Assembly: GCA_963580455.1 (NCBI GenBank)
Contig: OY756964.1
Span: forward strand, 3,100,001 to 3,164,000
Direction of reading: 5' to 3'
Length of the DNA stretch: 64,000 bases
Origin: Euonymus europaeus
Lineage: Eukaryota > Streptophyta > Magnoliopsida > Celastrales > Celastraceae
Part shown: positions 49,601-62,900 of the stretch, in pieces
How positions within the stretch are numbered: position 1 is the stretch's first letter
How the letters are laid out: each line of letters opens with the position of its first letter
Position numbers and translations under genes: made by a program
Notes under the pieces: model-generated
Told to the model about the DNA's origin: nothing
Databases searched by the model: none
The model's input: only the letters and a program-made list of their open reading frames with translations

Positions 49601-52600
49601 CAACTCCTGAGCCTGGGGCTAAACTTGTCTTTATCCATGGCTTCACCTGGGAAATTATTTAAGCATTGATGAGAAAATAGAGAAAACATACATATAATTT
49701 GCAGTACTACAGAGAAATAAAAGAAAATGAAACAAGCATGCCAACACTGCCATACTAGAAGAAGAAAACTTTTTGCCTGATACATCTACACTGGCCTACC
49801 TGTAAACCAAGTTCACAAGCCTTTTTTGCAACAAGACCAGCACCAAGCATGACACTAGGGTTGGATGTATTGGTGCAGCTAGTAATTGCAGCAATCACGA
49901 CGCTTCCATGCTTTAACTCTGCTGGCTGGCCATGGAATGAAAAATTGGCCACTTTTCCCTGTACCTCTTGTGGTACAGCAAACCCCTGTTTACAATAAAT
50001 ATGACATTAGAGCAAGTAGCACGTACTTCTTAAAGAATTGAATGAATTAAATTCATGAACATGGACATCATAACACTAACAAGTATAACCAAGTGGGTGT
50101 GGATACTTGTATAGCCGCCATTACCAGTTCATCTACAAATGGGAATGGCACATCATATCTATGAAAACCATGGTGGCAATGTTCGAATTTCATTCACATC
50201 ACTGTTACAGTTAGCCTAAAGCAACCTTATTGGTAATTCCAAACGTAAAAGGTGTTACTTTTAGCAAGTAATAAACATGAAAAGTAATCATAATACTTAT
50301 AAATCTCGACTGTTTATACAAAGAAAAATGCCAGGAACACCGCCAATAAGTTGACAATATTTCAGCTGCCAAACTAGCAACCTTATAAGGTAATTGTAAA
50401 CGTAGAAGGTGTTACTTTTAGCAAGTAATAAACACGAAAAGTAATCATATTAATAATAAATTAATAATAAATCTCTACTGTTTATACAAAGAAAAATGCC
50501 AGGAACACCACCAATAGGTTGACAATATTTCAGCTGCAAAACTACTAAACCGAAGTCACTAAAACCAAAAACTTGCATCTATAACTTAATCTACAAAAAA
50601 AAAAGTTGATCTGAATATATAGCTTACAACCAACCTTGAATCCGACTTTATTATCCAGACAAGAGTGCCAATCTGCCTTCATTTCTCTCAAAGGAACCCG
50701 GTCGTGAGGCCTGTAAATCATGAAAGCTTTTTAATCACTGGAACTTTTTTTCTTGATACAACTATTAAAATGGATAGAGATACAGATGAGCGTTAAAAAA
50801 AAAACAGTGGACTAGCACAGAAGATAAACCAAAAAAAAAAAGATAAAGCAACAGAGATGCATGGGAATATATCCACGCACAAGCATACCTCTTCGGTCCT
50901 GATACGCACGGTTCAACATCCGCAAGGTCCAACTGTAGATATGATGAGTACACTCTCTCTTGTTGTGGCTGAATTTATTAAAGTAAGAGGGTATATTATT
51001 AGGATCGAGAAATAATCAAATTTGGCAATATGACTAAGCGATTAAAGGTCTTACCTCATTATAGTCAACAAACATTTTATTTGCTCTGAGATATGATTCT
51101 ATCATGGCCACCTAATAACAAAGAAAGTCAGATGGCTCTGAAATCCCATTTACGAATAAAAATTCAACATAAAATGACATGCTTACAGTTTCATCACTTC
51201 TTCCAGTCAATTTGAGATATTGCAAAGTAACATGATCTACAGGGAAGAACCCCATAGTTGCACCATACTCAGGTGACATATTAGCTATTGTTGCTCTGTC
51301 AGCTAATGACAGTTCACCCATACCACCCCCTGGAAGCACAATCCCACAGTTCACATGTTTAACAACAAGAAACATGGACATAAAGAATTTTCTTTTCTAT
51401 TTTGGACCGCAAAAGAAAATAACTGGTTCACTATAATGATAATTTACCATAGAACTCGACAAATTTGCCGACAACGCCATGCTTCCGTAGTATTTGTGTC
51501 ACAGTCAAAACCAAGTCAGTAGCTGTGACACCGCCACGTAACTTTCCAGATAGCTTAAACCCAACCACACCAGGTAAAACCATGCTCATAGGCTGTCAAA
51601 TGCCAAACTCTGAGTTAAATATAACAGTACAAAAAACATGAATATGTTCAAGAGTAACCAGCAAAGAGCATTTAAGAAAAATCAATATAAGACAACAGTA
51701 TATGGCCCACGGACAGCAATAGCTAATAATATAAGAGACAAAGGTTACTTGAATATGTAAGAGGCGAGCCATACAATAAAATAGGGAGAGAAAACAATAT
51801 CACAAGCTCGGTACCATGGCACTACAAGAAAGTCTTGAGGTGTAAGCACTTATGAATATGTGTCTATGTGAGTATCACTATCACCTGGACAGATATAAGT
51901 TCTGCAAGTTTAAAAGGAGGCTTGGGGCCTAGATGTAGCTCACTTCTCACACTTGCCCAAGGTGCAGGGTTCAAATACCTCAAACATTACAAATATCTAA
52001 AAAAATGTTCAGTAAGTAGGAAGAATGTATATCCAATTCCACCTTCATATTCCTTGGGTCCACTTAACTGTACAAATAGAATTAACACATGACAATATGA
52101 TGTTGTTTGGACTAAAATACAGTGTCGCTACCCACTCGAGCATTACATGCATCCTACAGAATTTTACCCCAAAAATAACATGCTTATGCAAGAACCCTCA
52201 TTATATGTCAGCAGCTGTCTTCTCATTTATAGGAAACATTCACATTTGAATAATTGAATCCAATTAAAAAAAATGTACGAAGTTATCACAATAATATCAT
52301 CATCAGAGCCTAAGTGGAAATGAAGCACTATTATGATTTGTAAGCCGATTGCCATTCAAAAGCTTGGTCCCTAGAAAAAGCATTGTTGGAGTTAACCATA
52401 AAACTTGCATGTACCAAATTGCATTACTGTAAATGGAATGGAATTCCAATTATTACAAAATTATATACTAAATAAATTACCTGGCCAAGCATTACAGCCT
52501 CCGCTTCAATACCTCCAACTCCCCACCCAGCTACTCCTAACCCATCAATCATGGTTGTATGAGAATCAGTTCCAACCACACTATCTGGGTAGAGTACGCT

Positions 52601-55087
52601 ATCCTTATTGAATACAACCCGTCCAAGATATTCAAGATTTACCTGAAATTCCCGCATATTAGTTCACCATATCAGGCCACCAACAATATCAAATAACATC
52701 TAATAGATGTGTTCATCAGTTTGAGAAAAAATATATCATTCAAGTGGAACAAGTGGAAAAGAAAGAATATCCACATACTTAAAAACAGGGTCAACACAAG
52801 TCAAATCCTCCAAAGGAGGTCTAACAATCTGCTTTCAGATGTTACCTGATGGACAATACCAGAGCCAGGAGGAACGACAAGCATGTTATCAAATGCTGTA
52901 GAACCCCACTTAAGAAAAGAAAATCTCTCTTTATTCCTTTGAAATTCAAGTTCCATATTAGCGTGCACTGCATTTTCTGATCTTGCCACATCAACTTGTA
53001 CCGAGTGATCAATGACTAGATCTACAGGAACCTGGAGTCAAAACATTTTTCAACAGTAAATCAATAAAGACTGCAAAATATCATGATAAAATAGAAAGTT
53101 CAGCACAACGCCACATTATCATCAAAACATAGGTTGCATTAGACTAACACCTCTTCATCCTAATTTAAAATATATATTATCACAATGTAATAGGTTGCAT
53201 TAGACTTAGAGCAAAGTCCAAAATACCTCAGACAAAATGATTCATAATCTACCATACATGATAGCGTTACTAAGCACAAATCTAACACCATCATCACATT
53301 GTGAGATAACCATCAAACCAAAGCTGTGACTCCATTTACTATAAAACTGAAGAAAAATGATACAAATTGTACGCACCAAAGGATTGATTTTGTTGGAATC
53401 ACTGCCAAGTTTGTTCATGGCATCGCGCATACAAGCAAGATCAACCACTGCTGGTACTCCAGTAAAATCCTGCCATCAAAAGAAAGAGGTTGGACTCTTG
53501 GAGATGGATAGATGAAATCATTTTACAACGATTCCATATACAAGAATCTAACATACCTGCAGGAGTACACGAGCAGGTTTGAAGGGAATTTCGACTTGCT
53601 TCGAATATGTAGTTTCCCAATCAATGATCTTCTCAACATCTTGTTTCGTGACTTGGAAGTTGTCACAGTTACGAATTGCAGATTCGAGGAGGATTCTGAT
53701 AGAGTATGGCAGCTTGTCTGCATTGTATATAAGGCACTAATGAAATCAATAATAATAACATAGCAAGAGCGATCGATCTATTAAGTATTTTAAAGTGCAA
53801 TTACTGCAAAAACTATTTTATTAGCTACAAATCTTAAGATGTATCATATGGAGTGAAAGTTAAAACACTTAAACGCATCAACTCAATATAAATAAACCTT
53901 CAGGAAAAACAAAATTAAAAGGAAAATAAACAACAAAATAGCAACAGACGAGAAGAATCACGGAAAAGTAGGGCAATCAGGATCAGACAGGTAAACCAAA
54001 AAATTTGCCTCAATTTTGTATTTGCAGACAAATAGGCTTATCACATTTAAAAGAGAACGAACGGAAATTACAAATCCTTCAACTGTAGATGAAGGTGCAG
54101 TAATAGCATTTAAATGCAAGCTATAGATATTTACCAATCCTTGGGTCATTGAGAGCAGGCAGGCTGTAGAACTTTCCAAATTCGCCCCCTCCTGGCTTTG
54201 GAAGAGTAGTCAAAACTCCCTTAAAAGGATGATCAGGAGCTGAAAAACAATACAGATAGATACTCAATTGAAGCTTCATTTTTATCCATGGCTAACTTTC
54301 AAATTGACAAGAATCATTGAATTCTGGATTCAAAAGGCAAGAAATGCATAATGAAAATAATTACATGATGATACTAGAGAGCCCTAAGAAAAACAATTTC
54401 AAGAGTAAATTACATATAAAACAACTATTGATCACATCTGTTGAATATTAAATATATAAGTCCCTCCTCATATTTAAATTAATCAAAAAAAGTTAAAAAT
54501 AATCCACAGTTCGTTCTCCGAAATAATATCTAATACAAAAACCATTTGTCAGAAACTTTCAACGGTGGAAAGAAATAATGTAAGAAATTCAAATCTCAAG
54601 CGGATCATCAAAAAGTCCGAGGACATCATGCGTTCGTCTGAACCAGGTTCAATAACCTATCCAATTGGAGGAAGATTTTATAAAAACTAAAGACGAAACA
54701 CACATAATTGTATAAATTGATTCATTAAATGGAAATAGCAATCACACAAAAATTAATCCATCGGGGAAGTTGGTCTAGCACAGTACCCATAGTGGCGATC
54801 TTTCGCTGGAAACGTTCGACCACGGGAGCGACGGCTCCGATCTGAGAGCGAATACTGACTGGAGATCGCCAATCGACACCGTGGCTCCACCGCGGAACTG
54901 AGCACCGTAGGGATCGTATCGCAGAGGAAAAACTGAGAGATCGGTGACTGGTAAAAGAAGCAGATAGCTTAGAAGGCGGAGAAACAGCACTTCTAGACAG
55001 TGAAAGTGAGGATGAAAGAGAACTGGAGAATCTCGCCCTCGAAGCTCTGAGGAGTGCAGAGGCAGAGGTAGATGCCGTTATATACAT
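46620..55087 (-). CDS. ACO: Aconitate hydratase, mitochondrial type
   Basis: Twenty exons: 55087-54787, 54239-54135, 53717-53557, 53469-53377, 53031-52846, 52642-52481, 51592-51448, 51329-51187, 51111-51055, 50968-50889, 50710-50635, 49985-49800, 49646-49579, 49462-49344, 49170-49049, 48619-48521, 48416-47937, 47485-47387, 47298-47056, 46688-46620; 997 aa. Interconverts citrate and isocitrate with a [4Fe-4S] cluster in the TCA and glyoxylate cycles. Landmarks: [53 protein letters not shown], cluster cysteines in [10 protein letters not shown] and [74 protein letters not shown]. The first about 95 residues are a Ser/Arg-rich mitochondrial presequence. An internal ATG at the end of exon 1 (KIATM then APDHPFK) matches the usual start of cytosolic aconitase, so dual targeting is possible. 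Confidence 0.97.
50222..50545. repeat. Tandem duplication in aconitase intron
   Basis: Two diverged copies of about 160 bp (about 50222-50385 and 50388-50545) share GGTGTTACTTTTAGCAAGTA, CTGTTTATACAAAGAAAAAT, GCCAGGAACACC and GACAATATTTCAGCTGC. Confidence 0.85.
51905..52090 (+). mobile_element. Candidate tRNA-derived SINE in aconitase intron
   Basis: GATGTAGCTCACTT (A-box-like) is followed about 30 bases later by GCAGGGTTCAAATACC (B-box-like), the arrangement of a Pol III promoter. It lies in the intron between exons 7 and 6. Ends and target duplication were not resolved. Confidence 0.45.
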
Positions 55088-55672
55088 GACGATCGTTCAC
55101 GCATTAAAAAAACAGCAAAAAGAAAATATTAGAAGATAATGATTTCTCAGAGAGATGGAGACTCGGATAAGAGGAGCTAACAACAATTCATGTATTGTTC
55201 TGCTCTGCTATGGAGGATCTGCGAGAGAAAATGGCGTGTGGCGAACGACTGTAACCTAGGGCTGCGTGCCACGCTTCTAGAATATTAAAAAAGTACTTTG
55301 TTCTCACAGGTTGGACTGGGAAGGGTTTTCGGAATTAGGGTTTCGCTCCCCTGCGGCACCATCTACGATGTCATCATTCCACTAATCGTGGACAGTCAGA
55401 AATCTGGAGCGTTGAAATTTGAATAGAGGGAGAAGATGGGCCACCAATTGACGGCTGGTCCATCAAAAGGAAAAATATCTGCGTTTTTAAAATCTTGTAG
55501 GAGGGCCCATAAAAGGTTGAAAATTTCTGTGGTTGGGCTTTCTTATGTCATTTGGCAACTACTATTGCACTGGTAAACGTTCTAGACTTGTAGTTGGCCA
55601 TTTGAATTTCTCCTCCACCTTTGAAGAAACTGAAAAGGCAAACTTTTCCTTGCAAGCTCTGGGTCTTTCGAA
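55088..55672. other. Aconitase promoter and upstream
   Basis: Leader and promoter of aconitase on the minus strand. Nothing coding is supported. Confidence 0.5.
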
Positions 55673-56015
55673 AATTTTCCCTCTATTAACTTCTGTCTGG
55701 GGGATTGTATCTAAATGGATAAATTTATTGTCATGCAACTGTTGATTTAGTCAGTTCAAATGGCTAAGAAAACTTATGATTGTCATGCAACTTTTACGTG
55801 TTTTTTTATTGGACTAATTTTGATAAATTACCTATATATGCTGCTGTGAACATAAAATAACAGATCAGTAGAAGATTCATCTTGCCTTCAAAATGTATAA
55901 TTCAGAAGAAGAGATTCTTGGAAAGTGTTGGGGCAAATTTTCAAACAATTGAGGTCAATGATTGACAGCACGATGATGCCGTGCTCTTATAAATAGAGAG
56001 AAAGGTTGTACGGAA
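55673..56015. repeat. Segmental duplication, copy 1 (empty site)
   Basis: About 343 bp matching 56124-56200 joined to 57702-57985. Shares CCCTCTATTAACTTCTGTCT, GATTGTCATGCAACTTTTA, CATCTTGCCTTCAAAATGTA and GTTGGGGCAAATTTTCAAAC. At 55746-55750 it has the uninterrupted ATTTA where copy 2 carries the solo LTR. Confidence 0.85.
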
Positions 56016-56123
56016 GAGTTCAACTTGGGACATCCGTGAGGTGCCTGTCAAATAAGCTCGAGCGTGAGAATTAGTACGAAGTTTATAAGTAAACCTGTAA
56101 CATTTCTCTCTATTTATAGTGTG

Positions 56124-56200
56124 AATTTTCCCTCTATTAACTTCTGTCTGGAGGATTGTATCTAAATGGATAAATTTAGTGTCATGTAACTGTTGATTTA
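56124..56200. repeat. Segmental duplication, copy 2, left part
   Basis: Matches the first part of copy 1 up to ATTTA, where the LTR begins. Confidence 0.85.
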
Positions 56201-57701
56201 TGACAAGTGCCAGAATATACATTCTTAAAGTGATAAAAATACTATCAAAGCAATGCCAAGAAATTGTGCTTAAAAGCTGAATTTTCAATATTATTGTACT
56301 TAAAATCTTCTTGGATGTTTTATAGGTTAAGAGGTAGTAAGAGCTATCAGAATGAGATTTGATCTTCAGCAAATTTTTAGAGGACACTTCAAGCTTTGCA
56401 GGAAGTGCTGGTTCACAAAAATCGGAGTTCGTTTGGACCTCTAAAGGTTGCCTCGAAGTCAAGTTTGGAAGTTATATTCGAAGCAGAATTTCTGTTTGAA
56501 GATCAGACCTTAAGAAGCCCATAACTTGAGCGTCTGATATCCAAATTGAGTGATTTAAAGCCCATAATTATCTACACATTTGTATCTACAATATTGATGA
56601 AGAGTTTGAGTTCATAATAGGCTTCGTTTAGGCCCAGAATGCAGTTGCAAGATTAGTGTGTGATTGGGAGTTGATGTCATTGATGATACCACTTCCATTC
56701 AAAGAGTGGACAATCCACCACACGAATTTGATGGACAATCCACCACCAAAAGATGGCACTAACTCCTCCACTATGTGCTCATTTTCTCTATAAATAGAGA
56801 GGAGTAGGAGTAGGAGGAGGAGAAAGGAGGAGGAGAAGAAGAAAACAAGGCTTGTGTTTGTAATTATGTTTTTTGTTTCATGTTTTATTTGGTTATGTAT
56901 AACTAAACTCTTGTTAGTTAGGGCTTGTCTTGAAGCCCTAAGCATGCTTTCAATTTTATAAGTTGTGTGGATTTCAATTTCTACAAGCATGATGATTTTG
57001 ATTTTTCCATGTTATATGAGTTCTAGTATTATGTTTCTTTGAGTAGCTAACTTTGAAACATATATTGGAATTAATTGTTGTAGAACTAGGTCAATTGCCT
57101 TGTTGAATATGTTCTTTCTTGCAACATATAATTCAATTGAAAACGAATTATGAAAAATCAATTCTTGAATACCTAAGTACAAATACAATGTATTAGGATT
57201 CTTGTGACATTCATATTCTCTTTGATCTTATTGGATTCTTGATTGTTGATTGATGCCAAAGTTGTGCTAGATTTCGATTAAGAATACACGTAATGAGGTA
57301 GACGCCATACACTTTACATGCAATTAAGAGAGAATCATACAACTTGAGTTTGGTCATGACCTTGTTATGAATGTTGTCATCATATGCTTGTTAAAATTGT
57401 TAGACTATTATTTCTTATAAATTGTTTGAATGTTTTGTGGTGGATAGTGAATCTTAGCTATTGTTTTCATTAATATCAATTCTTATTCTTGTTATTAACG
57501 TCAATTTCTTTGTTTTAATTTTTATCTATTACAAGACTTAACTCCCCTTTCTCCCCCCCTTTTATAATTGTATTAATTATATTCAAGTGTTAAATTGTAT
57601 ATCTATTAGCATCACTCCTTGTGGGATCGACTCTTATTTGTTTAGTATATATTAGTTGTACATTTGTAAGGTTATTTTAAATTGTTACTAACGACATAAC
57701 A
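56201..57701 (+). mobile_element. Solo LTR, 1.5 kb
   Basis: Begins TGACAAGTGCC and ends ACGACATAACA (TG...CA), flanked by 5-bp duplications ATTTA at 56196-56200 and 57702-57706. The paralogous copy 1 shows the empty site with a single ATTTA. Inside, CTCTATAAATAGAG (about 56787-56800) is a TATA-type promoter, and CACTCCTTGTGGGATCGACT near 57613 resembles words near the 3' ends of some Ty3/gypsy LTRs. No gag-pol coding, so it is probably the product of LTR-LTR recombination. The superfamily is inferred. Confidence 0.8.
56789..56797 (+). promoter_or_regulatory. TATA box of LTR
   Basis: TATAAATAG about 590 bases into the LTR, followed by a purine-rich GGAGGAGGAGAAGAAG tract, as expected at the U3/R boundary. 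Confidence 0.55.
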
Positions 57702-57985
57702 ATTTAGTTAGTCCAAATGGCTAACAAAACCAATGATTGTCATGCAACTTTTAGTGTTTTTGATTGGACTAATTTTGATAAATTACCTATATATGCCATG
57801 CCGCTGTGAACATAAAATAACAGATCAGTTAGAAGAATCATCTTGCCTTCAAAATGTATAATTCAAAAGAAGATATTCTTGGAATGTGTTGGGGCAAATT
57901 TTCAAACAATCGAGGTCAACGATTGACCGTGCTGCACGATGACACCGTCCTCCTATAAAGAGAGAGTAAGGTCGTTCGAAAGAAG
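57702..57985. repeat. Segmental duplication, copy 2, right part
   Basis: Continues the match to copy 1 from ATTTAGTTAG through GTTGGGGCAAATTTTCAAAC to the AGAGAGAGTAAGG segment. Confidence 0.85.
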
Positions 57986-59192
57986 AGAAGGACAAGCAAA
58001 GCCGCAAATCTAGTACCTCCATAAAATAAAACTCTATAAACAAAAAAAAAATCCAGATAAACACGAAAATTGACGATCAATTATCACTTGCTCGTGTAAC
58101 GATCTAATTGAACGATCGAAACCCTTACAAAAATTATCAGCAACATGTTTAACAACAATTAAAGAATTCCACATCAATTTTCACTAGTTATAGATGAAAA
58201 GGAGATGCAAAAATCGTCATGGCCGTGATCAAGTTTTAGATTGAAAGTAAGATGTGGTTAGGGTTTGCAATAGTAGAGAAAGCATAAAAACGTGACAATG
58301 AGTGGCAGAGAAGAAAAGAAATTAGAGAAAGAAGATGATAAAACCAAAGAGAAACTAGTGCCCAATGGAGCGATTTATGGGTTGATGCCTGACAATGGTT
58401 CTCTTGACTCAAGTCAAGGGTAAAACTAGCAAAAATTGGAGCAACGATTGTGCTTTTGGTTTGGATGAGCATGACCAGACCCATCAAGATCGAGATCGAG
58501 GCAACACGACCAGACCCTCAAAGATCAAACAAATTTGTATCTTCCTGACTCATCAAGGTATATGATCTTGAAGAGACAACTTTAGAGTTTGAGGATAAGG
58601 GTTTGAAGAATAATGAGAATTCAAGATTATCTATTTTGAATAGTGGTCAAAATGATGAACTTGCCCTTTTGTGATGGTGTTTTATATTATAATTTTTTAA
58701 CAATTAAATAGGTGACACTAGATATATGTGTGGGGTGCAAATAGCACCTATTTGCAAAAGAAACTCAAGGTGGAGAAAAATAAAATCATGACATTTAGGC
58801 ATTGCTTAACATTCAATGAAATTGAGATTGCGAGGGGTAGGGGTTCATAACAAACCCCTCAACACCTATTTAACAAAAATTATGGGTGAGATTCATAGTG
58901 GTTCTTCCGAAAATTTAAACCGCTCATTTTAAAGAGTTCATATATGTATGGTTTTTAAAATTGTTTGAGGTGCACGCCTCAAGGAGGAACCATCTCGATC
59001 CCCGGCGTACGCCTGGGAGGGTGCCATGAGAGGAGAATGCCTCTTATAGGTGAGGCGTCCACCTCAGACACGGAGGTTCTGAGGCAGACGAGGCGCGTGC
59101 AGCCCTAATCCTTCAGATCGACGCTTTCCAGGTTTGTTTCCCACTTTCTCATTACTTTTTCTTCTCTATCTCTCTAAAGGCAGCTCTGCTTC

Positions 59193-59225
<33 letters not shown>

Positions 59226-59947
59226 ATAGACTTTGTAAAGACAGCTCTGCTTCATCTCTTCTTTTCTTGTCTCTTTGCTTCATCTCTATCTCTCTCTCTT
59301 TTGGACCCTCTAAAGACAGTTTTGCTTTGTCTCTTCTTTTCTCGTCTCTCTGCTTCATCTCTCTATCTTTTTTGGACTCTGCTTCGTCTCTTCTTTTATC
59401 GTCTCTAATGTGTGTATATGTGATGCTTGGCTTACACATGTAGATATAGAGATATAGATATATGTTTAATTGATTCATGTGTATATATGTGACAACTGTG
59501 TTGTGAAATTGATTACATGAGTAGCTATTAGATATTATTTGGTGTTTTTGAAGTTTTGAATCGATTCTTTTTGAGACTTACGTCTCCATATGTCTCAAGG
59601 GTGATGCCTCGCCTCATAGAAAGTAAGCGCTTCGATTCTTAAAAACAAATTTTAAAAGCTTATATAGTTATTCACCATTTAATAAAAATATTATAATAGT
59701 TTTCTTAATAAAAAATTTAGTGAATCTTAGGGAAGCTTTTAAATGCTACTAATTTTCCAAATAAGAGGTTTATACTAAAGAAATGCAGACTCATAAGCCA
59801 TCCTCTCTCAATCGCTCCTTTATAAAATGCCAAGCAATACCTAGCATAACCTTGCGTTTCCTCTGCGGTTAAAGGGTTTTGAGGTTTTCACTAAGATCTC
59901 CGCTAACAACTGAGAAAAAGCAACGAGAACGACCGAAGCAGAAGCCA
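57986..59947. other. Intergenic before RRP6L3
   Basis: No gene recognised. 58975-59110 is a GC-richer repeat with GAGGCG words; 59150-59410 is a CT-rich stretch. The RRP6L3 leader lies in about 59800-59947. Confidence 0.5.
59150..59410. repeat. CT-rich minisatellite-like region
   Basis: Imperfect units such as GACAGCTCTGCTTCATCTCT recur about four times, with a CT microsatellite at about 59195-59220. Confidence 0.75.
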
Positions 59948-62900
59948 ATGGGAGTGAACAAGATCAAATTGGCAGTCACTGTAGTTTCTTTGTTAGTACT
60001 CTCGGTCCTGTTCACGAAGGAGTATCGGAGAAGGAGGAAACAAAAAGGCCCTACACGTTCATGCTATCTGCATACCGATCCAAAGCCTCAGCATACCTTC
60101 AAGCGCGTTTTAGCCGATAATTCATACTCCCCCTTCAAGCATCTGAAGCGTAGTGACTCTAACAATGGTAATCTATAAGTCATATAATTAATTTTATTTT
60201 CATTATTTGTTGAATTTGGCGTTATTCATGTCATTTACAAGTCGAGAATTCAAACGAGTTTGTGGTTGATGTGATAGTGCTTGTCACAGAGACTTCTTCG
60301 AGTTTGCATCCGTATGAAGCGGAAATCTTTGCTTTAGTTGAGAAACCAAGTCTCGAATTCAACTTTATTTACGATGAAGTGGACTTGAAAATGAGGGATG
60401 AGTATGTTTGGGTTGAGACCGAATCGCAATTGAAGGAGCTAGCTGATGCATTGAGTAGGGAGAAGGTTTTTGCAGTAGATACTGAGCAGCATAGCCTGAG
60501 ATCATTTCTAGGCTTTACTGCTCTAATACAGGTCAATTTCATGCTTTCTTTTCTTTTATTTTTTCCTTTAATTTTACTGGTTTTGTCACATTCCTCATGA
60601 TGTACTTTTGTTTTATGTTGCAGATTTCTAGTAGGAAGGAAGATTATTTGGTGGACACAATCGCGTTGCATGATGTGATGCATATTCTTCGCCCAGTTTT
60701 TGCTGATCCTTGTATCTGCAAGGTAGTTGAACTTCTGCTTACAAAGTTAATCACATTGGACAAGGTTGCCGATAATTATTGTAAAGTTGAAATTTCTCTT
60801 ATTCCTACGTAGTTAACTAATTTAAGTTTAAGAAGTTGTGATTGATTACCTGACTAGAATGGTCGTCCCTCATTAATGGAAATTTTGATGTTGTAGGTAT
60901 TCCATGGTGCTGATAATGATGTTCTTTGGCTACAAAGAGACTTCCATATATATGTTGTTAATTTGTTTGACACTGCCAAGGTGAGCTTTGTGAACAAAAA
61001 TTATAGCACCGTGTTTTGTTAGTATTTTGTATCATTTATTAACAGTGACAATATTTTAATTGTAGATAATTAAGTTGTTAGTGAGCTTACATAGAATGCG
61101 GAGGAAAGTTTGTCTGTACCTCTTGAAATTGATTTACATTTATATAGCTCTCAACATATTCTCTTTCTACTTAACTGTAGGCTTGTGATGTGTTGTCAAA
61201 GCCACAGAGATCACTTGCATACTTACTCGAGACTTACTGTGAGGTGGCCACAAACAAATTGTTACAGGTGTGAGATTCAGACTTTCTCATGGTTATTATC
61301 ATGCTTTCATGAAGCATATTGGTTTCCTTCAGACGGCTTATTCAGTTGTTCCTATTTTCGTAACAAGATTTTAAACGAGTGTTCATTACTATGAATGTAT
61401 CATCACATTAAATTGTAGCTCGAAGATTGGAGACAGCGCCCACTTCCTCCAGAAATGGTTGAATATGCTCGAATGGATGCACACTATCTATTGTATATTG
61501 CAGGGTGTTTAAATGCTGAGCTCAAACAATGGGACAATGGTATGCCTTTGCTTTGACATGCTGTGACACAATTATTTTGCAATTTGTATTGCACTGAATT
61601 AGAAATACAACCAAATGAAACATTAAACAGGATGTAACTTGCTACCAGCATAACCTGCAGCTAGTAGCAAATTAGCCATAACAAAAATACTATATTCAAG
61701 CTATGAGGCGGAGATCTTCCAATGTTGGTGGGGAATGACATTGAGAGTTATCCTATGAAATTTCATTTAGTTCAACTGTAAGATTATATTTTATTTTCTT
61801 TCGAGGGACGTCCATTATCTATTTTTATGAAACTCATTGATATATTCAAAATCAGCTTGGTTATTGTTCATTAAAGTTTATGTTAGCAACAGAGTTCTGA
61901 AGATATCAATTTTCAGAAAGCTCATCTTGTCCCGATGACAACCTCCATTTTGTTTTCGAGGCTAGTCGGCGTTCAAACATGATTTGTGTGCAACTATACA
62001 CAAAAGAAATTGAAGCTTCTTTTGGGCAGTCTGCTGCTTCATCCATTATCTCCCGTCATTTGATTGGTGAGGGAGGTATCTCACCAGTTTCTTTTGAAAT
62101 GCAGGTGTGCTGCTTTCTTATTATTGTCATAGGTGGCCTTTACAAGTTAAAGATTGTATTGATGCTTTTTGTCTAATTGGCTTTCAGGAACTCGTGAGAA
62201 GATTGTGCACTTGGAGAGACTTAATGGTTGGTAACTCATTCAAAATTTTAGTTTCCATTTGGAGAATAGCTTCATTTCCATCATGTCTCAAGTAAATTTG
62301 ATGATAGCTTATCTGTGAAAGGGGATGGCTTGCATTTTCCTTAAAAGTCAATTTCTAGCACCATTAAAAAAATAAAGCGGTTATGCGTGGAATTGTAAGT
62401 TGCCTATTATTCAATTATGGATAAGAGAAAATAATGGCTGTGATTAGGCTAATCAGGTGTCACCCGTTGCTTCAAACTCTTTTCCCCCTAATTTGGAGAT
62501 CATATGGTTCTGTTGCCTATTTTGGTGGTTATGTTTCTTACTTTGATGCTTTTACCAATGTTATCTTATATAGTGTCTGTTTCATCTTTCACATTTTTTT
62601 TTAATTCAATGCTCTTGCTTTTACACCCCAGTTTCTGTTCTCCAGTTATTATGTTATATTTTACTTCTTTTTTTATCGTGGTGAGGGTATGCCCTGAAAT
62701 CTGCGCATTATGTTTTCTAACAGCTCCAATTTTTTTTTTTTTATCATGGTGAGGGTATATACTGGAATCTGCGCATTAGCCCATCTTAACCTTTGGAACA
62801 TAATTCCTTTCAGGCTCGTGTTCATGATGAGAGCTTGAGATTTGTGCTATCAGACCATGCTGTCATTGCCCTTATAGACAAAGTTCCAACATGTCCAACA

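Noticed and set aside
51822..51836. CACTACAAGAAAG in an aconitase intron, resembling a CACTA terminus
   Set aside because: Only 12-13 bases, no subterminal repeats and no second end; could be chance.
55941..56462. 173-codon minus-strand frame across the duplication and LTR start
   Set aside because: It crosses the inverted repeat and the LTR boundary; no domain, so a chance frame.
59224..59478. 84-codon Lys/Arg/Glu-rich minus-strand frame
   Set aside because: It is the complement of CT-rich repeat sequence, so charged residues are a composition artefact.
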